From: Roseburia sp.
GTDB taxonomy: Bacteria; Bacillota; Clostridia; Lachnospirales; Lachnospiraceae
Length of the DNA: 64,000 nt
Reading direction: 5' to 3'
NCBI GenBank assembly: GCA_017937095.1
Contig: JAGBEG010000017.1
Location: forward strand, 62,001-126,000
The notes under the pieces were generated by a model that made no database searches, had not been told where the DNA came from, and saw only the letters and a program-made list of their open reading frames with translations. Positions 34,749 to 42,504 of the stretch are shown one piece after another; positions within the stretch are counted from its first letter, which is position 1, and the number at the start of each line of letters is the position of its first letter. A program made the position numbers and the translations under genes.

Positions 34749-34794
34749 GCTAAAATTTGCACACAGCTTTTGAATGTGCGCAAATTTTAGCTTG
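34746..34794. repeat. 15-bp inverted repeat between tRNA and XRE promoters
   Basis: CAAGCTAAAATTTGC (34746-34760) and GCAAATTTTAGCTTG (34780-34794), perfect arms, followed on the plus strand by TTGTTTTTT. Terminator-like on the plus strand although no open gene precedes it there. Confidence 0.7.
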
Positions 34795-34815
34795 TTGTTT
34801 TTTGCGGCATTTTCA

Positions 34816-34846
34816 TTGACAAAAGTTATCATATATGATAACTTTT
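34816..34846 (+). promoter_or_regulatory. Promoter with palindromic operator of the XRE operon
   Basis: TTGACA (34816-34821), 17-bp spacer, TAACTT (34839-34844). The spacer and -10 box form a perfect 26-bp palindrome (34821-34846, half-site AAAAGTTATCATA). This is the layout of an autoregulated XRE or antitoxin operon. Confidence 0.75.
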
Positions 34847-34894
34847 TAATAGAGCGATTGAAAAAAAGCCGGATTTTCCGGCAGATATGAGGGA

Positions 34895-35122
34895 ATGATG
34901 AAGGATGGCGAGAAAGGCACCGGCGCGCGTTACGAGGTAGTGGAGCAGCTTAAGAACGCGCGCCGGGCGCAGAACGTGACACAGGAAGTGCTTGCGGAGC
35001 GTGTCGGTACGAAGAAATCCAATATCTCCCGTTTTGAGAGCGGGAGGTACAATCCAAGTCTGGATTTTCTGATCAAGATGGCGGAGAGTCTTGGCAAGCA
35101 GATTCATATTAAGATCAGTTGA
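34895..35122 (+). CDS. Small XRE-family HTH regulator
   Basis: A 75-residue protein that is almost all one HTH_3 domain: VVEQLKNARRAQNVTQEVLA, then RVGTKKSNISRFESGRYNPS, then LDFLIKMAESLGKQIHIKI. The form and the short C-terminal beta strand resemble HigA-type antitoxins. It most likely binds the 26-bp palindrome in its own promoter. A 94-residue gene follows after 24 bases. Start may be 34895 or the adjacent ATG at 34898. Confidence 0.88.
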   Translation: MMKDGEKGTGARYEVVEQLKNARRAQNVTQEVLAERVGTKKSNISRFESGRYNPSLDFLIKMAESLGKQIHIKIS

Positions 35123-35146
35123 GAACTTTGAAGGAGGACAGGATAG

Positions 35147-35431
35147 ATGGCAAAGACACTGGGTGATGTAAGAGAACTGGATAAGGACGTGGAGCTGTGC
35201 AGGACGACGAACGAGCGCATCAGCAATCAGGCGGCGCAGCTATTGATCGAGAACCGGATTCCGTTCACGCGCAATTGGGTTAAGATTCCGTTTTTTCTGC
35301 GGGAGAAGTACCGCGGCGCAAGCCAGATTTATATTATCCGCACGAACCGCAACCGCTATGGACAGGCGAGACGCACGATCGACCAGATGGAAGCGCCGTT
35401 TCGCAAGAGACTTGTCATGAGCAATTACTAA
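35147..35431 (+). CDS. Small basic protein of unknown family, partner of the XRE regulator
   Basis: A 94-residue protein with a helical N-terminus (LGDVRELDKDVELCRTTNER), then IPFTRNWVKIPFFLREKY, a predicted strand YIIRTNRNRYGQARR and a basic C-terminus. GAAGGAGG ribosome binding site. Its place behind an autoregulated XRE gene suggests a toxin-antitoxin-like or small regulatory pair, but I see no known toxin motif and the order (regulator first, partner second) fits several system types. Function unknown. Confidence 0.7.
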   Translation: MAKTLGDVRELDKDVELCRTTNERISNQAAQLLIENRIPFTRNWVKIPFFLREKYRGASQIYIIRTNRNRYGQARRTIDQMEAPFRKRLVMSNY

Positions 35432-35445
35432 AGCAGATAGGAGAA

Positions 35446-35505
35446 CAAAGTGTGCTTCGCACACTCTCGCGAATTTGCTTCAACTTACATGCGAAGCACA
35501 CTTTG
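35446..35505 (+). repeat. Nested alternative hairpins after the XRE operon
   Basis: CAAAGTGTGCTTCGC (35446-35460) pairs perfectly with GCGAAGCACACTTTG (35491-35505), but its middle can instead form the short hairpin AGTGTGC-ttc-GCACACT (35449-35465). The two folds exclude each other. No T tract follows. The rest of 35506-35578 shows nothing I can name. Confidence 0.65.
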
Positions 35506-35578
35506 CTGCGCCCGAGCGGTGCCGTTTACGGCTATCTTCCATTTCGCGAGGTGCGCATCCTGCCCGGCAGGGCTTTTT

Positions 35579-35635
35579 ACTCTATAGGAATCATGGCTTT
35601 CACGCTTTACAGTAACACGGTATTTCCTATAGAGT
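35579..35635 (+). repeat. Terminator-associated palindromic repeat, copy C
   Basis: 57 bp with perfect 12-bp terminal inverted repeats ACTCTATAGGAA and TTCCTATAGAGT; the outermost pair is A-T here and G-C in copy B. It borders the terminator at 35642. Confidence 0.8.
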
Positions 35636-35641
35636 AAGAAA

Positions 35642-35686
35642 AGACAAAAGAATCCCGGCGCCTAGCGTGCCGGGATTTTCTTGTCT
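35642..35686. terminator. Terminator overlapping the end of the hemerythrin gene
   Basis: AGACAA-a-AGAATCCCGGC pairs with GCCGGGATT-t-TCTTGTCT. The right arm (35669-35686) is also coding sequence: it encodes the last residues (TDKKIPAR) of the minus-strand gene ending at 35662. Minus-strand T tract CTTTTGTCTT. Confidence 0.75.
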
Positions 35687-36483
35687 GTATACATAATGTG
35701 ATTGATAAGCCAGCCAAGCAGGAACTCGATGAGACTTTCCATGTATTTCTGCGGGTCCTCGTCAAGCTCAAAGAGATTGACGCTCTCAAGCTTTTCGATA
35801 AAAGAGGCGTGGGCGCATTTCTGTGCCGCCAGTCCTTCGTAGTGAATGCTCTCCATGTATTCTTCTTCGTCTGCAAAGTGCCGGTTCGTGTAGTCCTTAA
35901 GCTCATTTAAGATATCGATGATCTCGTCATAACTGTCTGCAACAACGCCTGACCTTACCAGATGGTAAGCCTTTTCGACAATTTCAAAGAGCAGGCGGTG
36001 TTCCTCGTCGATTAAATCGATGCCCGTCAGATAGTCGTCGGTAAATTCGCAGGGGTTATCGCGGATCATCCACTCCTCGAGCGGCGGAAGCTTTCCGATC
36101 ATGATGTCGCTGCCGATAATGTGATGGTAGAGCCAGCGGGCAAGGAAATTCATAAGCTCCTCAAGAACTTCCTGCTGTTTTTCCTCCGATTCGATATCGT
36201 GAAGCAGAAAATCGCGGATTTTGTCGCGGAAAATCGAATGCTGCATACGCTGGCGGATCAGCTCGGGATCACGGATCTGCTCCATGTAAGCTTCCTCATG
36301 GGCAAAGTGCGTCTCGGCGTAATCGTCCAGCTCGCCCAACAGTTCTTTGACCTTTTCATAGCGGTCGGCAAGATATTCGTTGTGCAGCAGCAGCACCGCC
36401 TTGTCAATCAGCGAGAAAAGATAACGGTGTTCGTTATCCAGTTGTTCAATTCCTATGATGCAGTCATCTGTAAAATGAAACAT
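35662..36483 (-). CDS. Tandem bacteriohemerythrin
   Basis: A 273-residue protein of two hemerythrin domains (about 1-130 and 145-270), each a four-helix bundle holding a di-iron oxygen site. Ligands are visible in both: NEHRYLF, HFAHEEAYM, QHSIFRDKI, WLYHHIIGSD in the first; EEHRLLF, HFADEEEYM, AHASFIEKL, WLINHIMYTD in the second. Start at 36483 is set by GAAAGGATG; earlier in-frame codons overlap it. In anaerobes such proteins bind or sense oxygen or nitric oxide. Single-domain bacteriohemerythrins are about 135 residues, so this is a duplication. Confidence 0.93.
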   Translation of the reverse strand: MFHFTDDCIIGIEQLDNEHRYLFSLIDKAVLLLHNEYLADRYEKVKELLGELDDYAETHFAHEEAYMEQIRDPELIRQRMQHSIFRDKIRDFLLHDIESEEKQQEVLEELMNFLARWLYHHIIGSDIMIGKLPPLEEWMIRDNPCEFTDDYLTGIDLIDEEHRLLFEIVEKAYHLVRSGVVADSYDEIIDILNELKDYTNRHFADEEEYMESIHYEGLAAQKCAHASFIEKLESVNLFELDEDPQKYMESLIEFLLGWLINHIMYTDKKIPAR

Positions 36484-36542
36484 CTCAATCATCCTTTCGT
36501 GAGATTCCACTGCCTAAGCAGAGGAATATTTTATTTGCACTT

Positions 36543-36571
36543 ATTATAATACAGCCGTTTCAAAAGGTAAA
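36543..36571 (-). promoter_or_regulatory. Promoter of the bacteriohemerythrin gene
   Basis: Minus strand TTTACC (36571-36566), 17-bp spacer, TATAAT (36548-36543). Confidence 0.7.
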
Positions 36572-36572
36572 C

Positions 36573-36596
36573 AAAAAAGAGGCTTCCGCCCCTCTT
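36573..36596 (-). terminator. Terminator of the 46-residue gene
   Basis: Minus strand AGAGG-ggcggaag-CCTCT followed by TTTTT, directly upstream of the hemerythrin promoter. Confidence 0.7.
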
Positions 36597-36604
36597 TCTC
36601 TGAA

Positions 36605-36745
36605 CTACTTATGCAGTCTTGCATTCTGATCCTTTAAAATGAAATGGTCAATCATGCGGTTTAAGGTACTCTGCTGTGTCTTGATGATCTTTCTGAAATT
36701 CTCGTTCTCTTTTGTTAAACGATGTAACTCCATATTTTCGTCCAT
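36605..36745 (-). CDS. 46-residue helical protein
   Basis: A short gene with every expression signal: promoter (36781-36809), AAGGTGG ribosome binding site 6 bases before the ATG, and a terminator. The product starts MDENMELHRLTKENENFRKI and ends NARLHK; it is charged, lacks a membrane segment and should form one or two helices, with heptad-like spacing of L, I and F. No family recognised. It may be a small DNA- or protein-binding adaptor; that is a guess. Confidence 0.75.
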   Translation of the reverse strand: MDENMELHRLTKENENFRKIIKTQQSTLNRMIDHFILKDQNARLHK

Positions 36746-36780
36746 ATTTACCACCTTATTTTTCCTCGTGCACACTTGCA

Positions 36781-36809
36781 ATCATAGTTTATCGGGAATG
36801 AATTGTCAA
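36781..36809 (-). promoter_or_regulatory. Promoter of the 46-residue gene
   Basis: Minus strand consensus TTGACA (36809-36804), 17-bp spacer, TATGAT (36786-36781). Confidence 0.8.
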
Positions 36810-37022
36810 TTTAAATTGTGCGACTTGTGCGAAAGAAACGGCATTGTAAACAATATGCGCCAAAATTTGCGCAGGATTCGACAAAATACAGAAAAACAGG
36901 GGGATTTCCGGGGCTTAAGGATTTATGAATTTTTTGCGAAATAAATAGGAAAACAAGGGACAGTGTGCTAAAATAGCAGGGGTAATTTGGAACGGAAACA
37001 AAAAGAAGCATGAGGCGTTGAC

Positions 37023-38867
37023 ATGAATCTGAGAAAAAAAATCAAAAACGATCTGAAATATATGATGTGGGGAATCGGTGCGCTGCTTCCTCCGGCGGCT
37101 TTTTTTTATCTGCTGGAATGTTATACCCACAATCCGTTTATGGAAGTGCGTCCGTGGGCGCAGCTTTTTAATATCGTGTTGTTTGAACTGCTTGCCGGAA
37201 TCCTGTTCTGCCTGACGGGACGTCTCCGGGCGGCATATTGGATATTGGGCGGCGTGTCGATGGTGTTTGGCATTGCAAATGCGTATGTGGTGCGGTTTCG
37301 GACGAATCCGATCGTGCCGTGGGATATCCTTTCGTGGCGGACGGCGGCGAGCGTGGCGGATAATTATGATTTTACCCCGGATAAGCGGATGCTTGCGGTG
37401 ACACTCGCTTTTGCGGCAGTGCTCGCGGCGCTTTCTTTTGTAAAGCTTCGCATGGGAAAGCTCGTGTTCTGGAAACGCTGTATTCCGGGCGCATGTCTTG
37501 CGGCGGTGCTCGTTTTGTTTGCAGGCGTGCTGCAGCAGGAGAGCTTTCAGAATGCGCACAGGCTGTACAATAAGCTGTTTACGCCTGTGTTCATGACGGA
37601 GGTGGACGGAATCCCGGTAACGTTTGTGATGAATCTTGCGTACATGTCGATTGAGAAGCCGAAGGACTACAGCGCGGATGAAGCGAAAGCGCTGCTCGCA
37701 CAGTATGAAAAAACGGATGAGGCTGCGGCGTATGTGACCGGGCAGGACATGGATGATGCGGCATATGCAAACGGAACGGGCGCAGATGGGGAACTCCCCA
37801 ATATTATCGTCGTGATGAACGAGTCGTTTGCCGATCTTGCGGTGCTCGGAGACTTCCAGACGAACCGGGACGCCACGCCTTATCTGCACAGCCTGCAGCA
37901 GGGGGCGGAAAATACGGTGACGGGAATGCTGAATGTGTCCGTCTGCGGCGGCAACACGGCGAACACAGAGTTCGAGTTCCTGACGGGCAATACGATGGCG
38001 TTCCTGCCGCAGGGAAGCATTCCCTACCAGCAGTATATTACGGGCGAGAGGCTGTCGCTGGCGTCCTATCTTAAGGAGCTTGGCTATCAGACGGTGGCGA
38101 CGCATCCCTATAACGCTTCGGGATGGGAGCGGGATACGGTCTATCCGTGGCTTGGCTTTGACGAGAGTATTTTTAAGGAGGGTTATTACGGCGCGCAGTA
38201 TGTGAGAAATTATATCAGCGATATAAGCTGCGTGCAGAAGATCATCCAGTTGTATGAGGAAAAAGAGGAGGGAAAGCCGCTGTTCATATTCAATGTGACG
38301 ATGCAGAACCATGGCGGCTATCAGGATACATATCCCAATTTTACACCGGAGATTGCGGTGGAGGGAGCGGACAGCATTTCGCTGGAGCAGTATCTGTCTT
38401 TGACGGAGCTGTCGGATCAGTCGTTAGAGCAGCTCATTTCTTATTTTTCCGGCGTGGAGGAGAAGACGGTTGTAGTATTCTTTGGAGATCATCAGCCAGG
38501 CGATGCGGTTGCGGAGCCGATTCTTGCGATGAACGGGATGCACTGGAATACGCTGGATGAGGAGCAGTTAAAACTGCGGTATCAGGTGCCGTATGTGATC
38601 TGGGCAAATTATGACATTGCCGAGGCGCAGAATGCGGATACAAGCGCCAATTATCTCGGCGCAGAGGTGCTGGCGCGGGCGGGTGTGCCTGTGGATGCAT
38701 ACCGGAATTTCCTGCTCGGGTTAAAGGAAGATTATCCGGTGCTTTCGGCTGTGCGGACAGTGGATGCGGACGGAACGGAGCTTCCTGCGGCAGGAGAGAC
38801 GGAGGAGCTGGAGGGCTACCGGAAGCTGCAATATTATATGCTGTTTGACTGGAAAGAGGAGTCGTAG
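37023..38867 (+). CDS. LTA synthase-family phosphoglycerol transferase
   Basis: A 614-residue membrane enzyme: about five helices in the first 175 residues, then an extracellular sulfatase-fold domain. NIIVVMNESFADL gives the first metal ligand, the nucleophile threonine is in GGNTANTEFEFLTG (about residue 311), and VVVFFGDHQPGDA gives further ligands. The family moves glycerol phosphate from phosphatidylglycerol onto lipoteichoic acid or glycans. It is followed three bases later by a YfhO-family gene, suggesting a joint role in teichoic-acid synthesis and decoration. The 36810-37022 spacer has no clear promoter. Confidence 0.9.
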   Translation: MNLRKKIKNDLKYMMWGIGALLPPAAFFYLLECYTHNPFMEVRPWAQLFNIVLFELLAGILFCLTGRLRAAYWILGGVSMVFGIANAYVVRFRTNPIVPWDILSWRTAASVADNYDFTPDKRMLAVTLAFAAVLAALSFVKLRMGKLVFWKRCIPGACLAAVLVLFAGVLQQESFQNAHRLYNKLFTPVFMTEVDGIPVTFVMNLAYMSIEKPKDYSADEAKALLAQYEKTDEAAAYVTGQDMDDAAYANGTGADGELPNIIVVMNESFADLAVLGDFQTNRDATPYLHSLQQGAENTVTGMLNVSVCGGNTANTEFEFLTGNTMAFLPQGSIPYQQYITGERLSLASYLKELGYQTVATHPYNASGWERDTVYPWLGFDESIFKEGYYGAQYVRNYISDISCVQKIIQLYEEKEEGKPLFIFNVTMQNHGGYQDTYPNFTPEIAVEGADSISLEQYLSLTELSDQSLEQLISYFSGVEEKTVVVFFGDHQPGDAVAEPILAMNGMHWNTLDEEQLKLRYQVPYVIWANYDIAEAQNADTSANYLGAEVLARAGVPVDAYRNFLLGLKEDYPVLSAVRTVDADGTELPAAGETEELEGYRKLQYYMLFDWKEES

Positions 38868-38870
38868 AGA

Positions 38871-41396
38871 ATGAAAAGGAAACTTCCACTGGCGATGGCG
38901 TTTATCATGCCCTTTTTGATCGCTGTCATCATCTGTATCGATCACGAAATATACCCCTTTGGGGATCAGTGTATGCTTCATATCGACATGTATCACCAGT
39001 ATTGTCCGTTCTTTACGGAACTGATGGAGAAGCTGAAATCCGGCGGGAGCCTGCTCTACTCGTGGAACATCGGGCTTGGCGCGGACTTTGTGTCTCTGTA
39101 TGCCTATTATCTGGCAAGTCCCTTAAACTGGCTGATCGTGCTTTGCCCCAGAGAGTACGTCATCGAGTTTATGACGTTTCTTGTACTGCTTAAGATCGGG
39201 CTTTGCGGATTGACATTTTCCTATTATTTACAGCAGCATTTTGCCGTATGGCAGGAAAAGCGTGCGGGAGGAGCTTTGCCTGCGAAGGGAAAGCCGATGT
39301 CCGGCGAGACGTGCGCGTATGCGGCGGCGGTTTTTGGCACGGCGTATGCGCTCTCGGCGTTTATGGCGGCGTATGCGTGGAATATCATGTGGGCGGATTG
39401 TATGGTGCTTGCCCCGCTCGTGATTCTGGGGCTGGAGCGTCTGATAAAGGAGGGGAAGCCGCTGCTTTACTATGCGGCGCTGTCGGTCTGCATTTTAAGC
39501 AACTATTATATCTCGATTATGATCTGCATTTTTCTGGTGCTCTGGTTTTTCCTGTACTGGGCGGCTCACAGGCAGACGGGGTATCTGGCATGGCTCCGTT
39601 TCGCATGGTACTCGCTGCTTGCCGGGGGTACGGGTGCGGTGCTTATCATCCCGACCGCAATCGTGCTGGGATATAGCGGGGCGTCCGGGATTTCTTTTCC
39701 TGAGAGTATGGAGTGGTATTTTAATATCGCTTCGGAACTCGCGCGGTCGCTTATGATGGTGGAGACCTATACGGGTGACGCGCACTGGCCGAATCTGTAC
39801 TGCGGTATGTTCGCGGTCGCCTGTTTTTTCCTGTTTTTGTGCAACAGGCAGATCGGGTGGAAGAGAAAGCTTGCCATGACAGGGCTGCTTGCGCTGTTCT
39901 GGGTCAGCTTTGCGAATAATGTTCTTGATTTTATCTGGCACGGGCTTCATTTCCCTACTTCCCTGCCGGGGAGACAGTCGTTTCTGTACGCGTTCGTTCT
40001 GCTTGTGATCGCGTATGAGGCGCTTATGAAGCTTGCGGGAAATAAGCTGTGGCACGTTGCAGGAGCATTTGCGGCGGGAGCGGCGTTTCTGGTGATGGCG
40101 TACTTCTTTTTGGATGAGGCGACGATGGAGCGGGACGCTGTCTTTGCCAGCGCCGTTTTTCTGGGAAGCTATCTGGCGCTTGCCGCCGGGTATCTTATCG
40201 GAACGGAGAAGATCAGGCGTCTGATGCTTGCCGTGGGCTGTCTTGCGGTCATCGCCGAGCTTACGGTCAATTTTGATGTGACGGGACTTGAGACGACAAG
40301 CAGGACGTCCTATGTGGAACATCTGGCGGATTACCGCGCGGTGCTTGCGGCGGCGGGGGAGCAGCAGGGCGGTAAGGAGGAGGCGGTATTTTACCGGACG
40401 GAGGAACTGGAGCGCAAGACCAAGAACGACGCGGCGCTCTTCGGTTATCGCTCGGGAACGCAGTTTTCGTCTCTGATGAATCTGAACGTGAGCCATTTCT
40501 ATCAGGACGTCGGGATGGAGGGCGGCAAGAATTTCTACTGCGCCGGAGGTGCGACTCCGCTCCTTTCTGCAATGCTTTCCATCCGCTATGTGATTGCCGA
40601 CAATGCGATGGAGGGGGGACCGCTGCGTGCGCCTGTGGCAGAGAGCGGCGGCACGTATCTCTATGAGAATGCGTATGTGCTCCCGCTTGGCTTTATGATG
40701 AGCGAGGAGGCGATTGCGGCGTGGAATTATGATGAACTGGGAGACATCGGGTCGCAGAATGTACTTGCAGAGCTTTTGGGCAGCGAGGAGGCGATGCTCG
40801 TTCCGGTCGCGTCGGTATCCGGCGCGGGAGAGTCGTCCTTTGACGTGAGCGAGCCGGGCTACTATTATGCCACTTATGATAAGACGACAGTGGATAATCT
40901 GACCGAGGAAACAAGCGGCGGCAGGACGCGCTCCTTCACGAAGGTGTCGCACGGCTACACGCTCGAACTCGGCTACTGTGAGGCGGGGGAGAGCGTGAAG
41001 GTGACGAATACGCTGGACGAGACGGTCACGCTGCACGTCTACCGCCTGAATCCGGAGGCACTTGACGCCGCGTATCAGACGCTCTGCGCCCAGACGATGG
41101 AACTGACCGCGTTCTCTGACACACGGATCGAGGGGAAAATCTGGGTGGAGCAGCCGGGCAGGCTGATTTTCTCAATCGCGAGCGAGCCGGGCTGGACGCT
41201 TTATGTGGACGGAAAAGAGACGGAGAGCGAGATGTTCGGCGGGGCGTTCTTAAGCGTCCATTTGGAGCATGGCTTTCATGAAATTGAACTGAAATACGAG
41301 ACGCCGGGCGTGCGGACCGGTGCGGCGGTTTCGTTTGGCTGTATGCTTGCCGCGGGCGCGAGTATCGCACTGCGGCGCCGCCGGAGAGCGCTTTGA
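38871..41396 (+). CDS. YfhO-family polytopic membrane protein
   Basis: An 841-residue protein with about 12 membrane helices in the first 480 residues, a large extracellular domain and a C-terminal helix (AAVSFGCMLAAGASIAL). The N-terminal FGDQCMLHIDMYHQYCPFF and LLYSWNIGLGADF segments are the YfhO signature, with the acidic residue expected of GT-C glycosyltransferases. YfhO and its relative CsbB-pathway proteins glycosylate lipoteichoic acid in Bacillus and Listeria. Coupled to the upstream LTA-synthase-like gene. Confidence 0.9.
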   Translation: MKRKLPLAMAFIMPFLIAVIICIDHEIYPFGDQCMLHIDMYHQYCPFFTELMEKLKSGGSLLYSWNIGLGADFVSLYAYYLASPLNWLIVLCPREYVIEFMTFLVLLKIGLCGLTFSYYLQQHFAVWQEKRAGGALPAKGKPMSGETCAYAAAVFGTAYALSAFMAAYAWNIMWADCMVLAPLVILGLERLIKEGKPLLYYAALSVCILSNYYISIMICIFLVLWFFLYWAAHRQTGYLAWLRFAWYSLLAGGTGAVLIIPTAIVLGYSGASGISFPESMEWYFNIASELARSLMMVETYTGDAHWPNLYCGMFAVACFFLFLCNRQIGWKRKLAMTGLLALFWVSFANNVLDFIWHGLHFPTSLPGRQSFLYAFVLLVIAYEALMKLAGNKLWHVAGAFAAGAAFLVMAYFFLDEATMERDAVFASAVFLGSYLALAAGYLIGTEKIRRLMLAVGCLAVIAELTVNFDVTGLETTSRTSYVEHLADYRAVLAAAGEQQGGKEEAVFYRTEELERKTKNDAALFGYRSGTQFSSLMNLNVSHFYQDVGMEGGKNFYCAGGATPLLSAMLSIRYVIADNAMEGGPLRAPVAESGGTYLYENAYVLPLGFMMSEEAIAAWNYDELGDIGSQNVLAELLGSEEAMLVPVASVSGAGESSFDVSEPGYYYATYDKTTVDNLTEETSGGRTRSFTKVSHGYTLELGYCEAGESVKVTNTLDETVTLHVYRLNPEALDAAYQTLCAQTMELTAFSDTRIEGKIWVEQPGRLIFSIASEPGWTLYVDGKETESEMFGGAFLSVHLEHGFHEIELKYETPGVRTGAAVSFGCMLAAGASIALRRRRRAL

Positions 41397-41413
41397 TGCC
41401 CGGGAGGCGGATG

Positions 41414-41463
41414 TGTCCAAAGAATTGGACAGATAAAGAAGACGTGTCCAAAGAATTGGACAC
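41414..41463 (+). repeat. Twin hairpins after the YfhO gene
   Basis: TGTCCAA-agaa-TTGGACA at 41414-41431 and GTGTCCAA-agaa-TTGGACAC at 41444-41463. The loops are identical, there is no T tract, and both lie before a short gene; protein binding site or RNA motif. Confidence 0.65.
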
Positions 41464-41476
41464 ATAAAACGTTACA

Positions 41477-41502
41477 CTCCTTTTATCAGATGATGAAAGG
41501 AG
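41477..41502 (+). promoter_or_regulatory. Hairpin holding the ribosome binding site of the 34-residue gene
   Basis: CTCCTTT (41477-41483) pairs with the Shine-Dalgarno AAAGGAG (41496-41502), with inner TCA/TGA pairs. The fold would hide the ribosome binding site. Confidence 0.6.
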
Positions 41503-41512
41503 CGTATATTTT

Positions 41513-41617
41513 ATGAAGGGATATGTAGTAGACGCCGGATATATGGGATATGTGGAGGGCAGATATATGCTTTTTGCAAATGAAGAGGACTACAGAGAAT
41601 ACTATTCGGGAAAATAG
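41513..41617 (+). CDS. 34-residue peptide of a short conserved-looking type
   Basis: ATG follows AAAGGAG by ten bases. The product starts MKGYVVDAGYMGYVEGRYML and continues FANEEDYREYYSGK: rich in Tyr and Gly, acidic, no membrane segment and no signal. I have a memory of similar short 'GYMG-GxYMLF' peptides in Clostridia, but cannot confirm it here. Its ribosome binding site lies in a hairpin and its 3' end in another, so the small transcript is highly structured. Function unknown. Confidence 0.65.
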   Translation: MKGYVVDAGYMGYVEGRYMLFANEEDYREYYSGK

Positions 41618-41626
41618 TATTCTCTG
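41593..41626 (+). repeat. Inverted repeat over the end of the 34-residue gene
   Basis: CAGAGAATACTATT and AATAGTATTCTCTG, perfect 14-bp arms, loop CGGGAA; the stop codon is within the right arm. No clear T tract, so terminator function is uncertain. Confidence 0.7.
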
Positions 41627-41741
41627 AAATATTTTACTGAAATATTTTGCGGGGTAAAGTGATTGAAACAAGTGGGCAGAGTATGTTAAAATCATAGATG
41701 AGCTTTTTGAGAACTGCGACGCAAAGGAAAGGAATGAGGAC

Positions 41742-42092
41742 ATGACGATTCAGGAATTTTATGCGGCGGTGGGCGGAGATTACGATGAAGTAATCGGGCG
41801 GCTGAGAAAGGAAGAACGGGTCACGAGGTTTGCCCGGCTTTTTTTGGAGGATCCCAGTTACGGCCAGCTTGTCGACAGCATGAGAGAGCAGAATACAGAC
41901 GAGGCATTTCGCGCGGCGCATACCTTAAAGGGAGTGTGCCAGAATCTGTCCTTTACCAGATTGTACGAGGCGGCTTACGAGATCACAGAGACGCTCCGGT
42001 GCGGCGACCTGGAGAAGGCAAAGCTGCAGATGACACCGGTGCAGGAAGCATATCAGGTGATTATCGAGGCGTTGGATAAGATCGAGGCGTAA
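41742..42092 (+). CDS. HPt-domain phosphotransfer protein
   Basis: A 116-residue single-domain protein. The phospho-histidine lies in FRAAHTLKGVCQNL at about residue 60, the HPt consensus. It should relay phosphate between a hybrid kinase receiver and a final response regulator. The CheY-like receiver gene follows after 23 bases. The hybrid kinase at 31616 has no HPt of its own and is a possible partner; that link is inference from the complementarity of parts. Confidence 0.88.
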   Translation: MTIQEFYAAVGGDYDEVIGRLRKEERVTRFARLFLEDPSYGQLVDSMREQNTDEAFRAAHTLKGVCQNLSFTRLYEAAYEITETLRCGDLEKAKLQMTPVQEAYQVIIEALDKIEA

Positions 42093-42115
42093 GAAGCCAG
42101 AAGGAGGAAAATAGT

Positions 42116-42472
42116 ATGGCGAGAATACTGATTACGGATGATTCTACGTTTATGAGAAATCTGATCGATGATATTCTGATCGAGGAAGGTCACGAGGTGT
42201 TCCACGCAGCGGACGGGCAGGAAATGCTTGCGAAGTTTGAAGAGATTCATCCGGATCTCGTCCTGCTTGACATCGTGATGCCGGTCATGGATGGAATGTC
42301 GGCGATTGACCGGCTCCGCAGCAGCAATCCGGATGCAAAGATCGTAATGTGTACGGCGCAGGGACAGAAGTTCTTAAGAGACGAGGCGTTTGAGAAGGGT
42401 GCGTGCGCTTACATTGAGAAGCCGTTTGGCGCGGATCAGATTCTTGACGTCATCCGGGACGCGTTGAAATAG
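42116..42472 (+). CDS. CheY-like single-domain response regulator
   Basis: A 118-residue receiver alone, without an output domain. Acidic pocket ITDDSTFMRN, phospho-aspartate in LVLLDIVMPVMDGM (about residue 54), conserved Thr in MCTAQGQ and Lys in YIEKPFGADQ. It could act on flagellar motors, or as a phosphate sink or relay with the HPt protein just before it. Ribosome binding site AGAAGGAGG. Confidence 0.92.
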   Translation: MARILITDDSTFMRNLIDDILIEEGHEVFHAADGQEMLAKFEEIHPDLVLLDIVMPVMDGMSAIDRLRSSNPDAKIVMCTAQGQKFLRDEAFEKGACAYIEKPFGADQILDVIRDALK

Positions 42473-42504
42473 CGTCCGGCGAGGGAAAGAAAGAAGGAAT
42501 TTGT

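Noticed and set aside
34895-35431. HigBA toxin-antitoxin assignment
   Set aside because: The regulator resembles HigA, but the 94-residue partner shows no RelE/HigB motif and is downstream, so only a candidate pair is claimed.
36915-38312. A 465-residue minus-strand frame opposite the LTA synthase-like gene
   Set aside because: Long antisense frames are common in GC-biased codons here; the plus frame holds the sulfatase motifs.
39495-41036. A 513-residue minus-strand frame opposite the YfhO gene
   Set aside because: Arg/His-rich product without domains; the plus strand encodes a standard YfhO protein.
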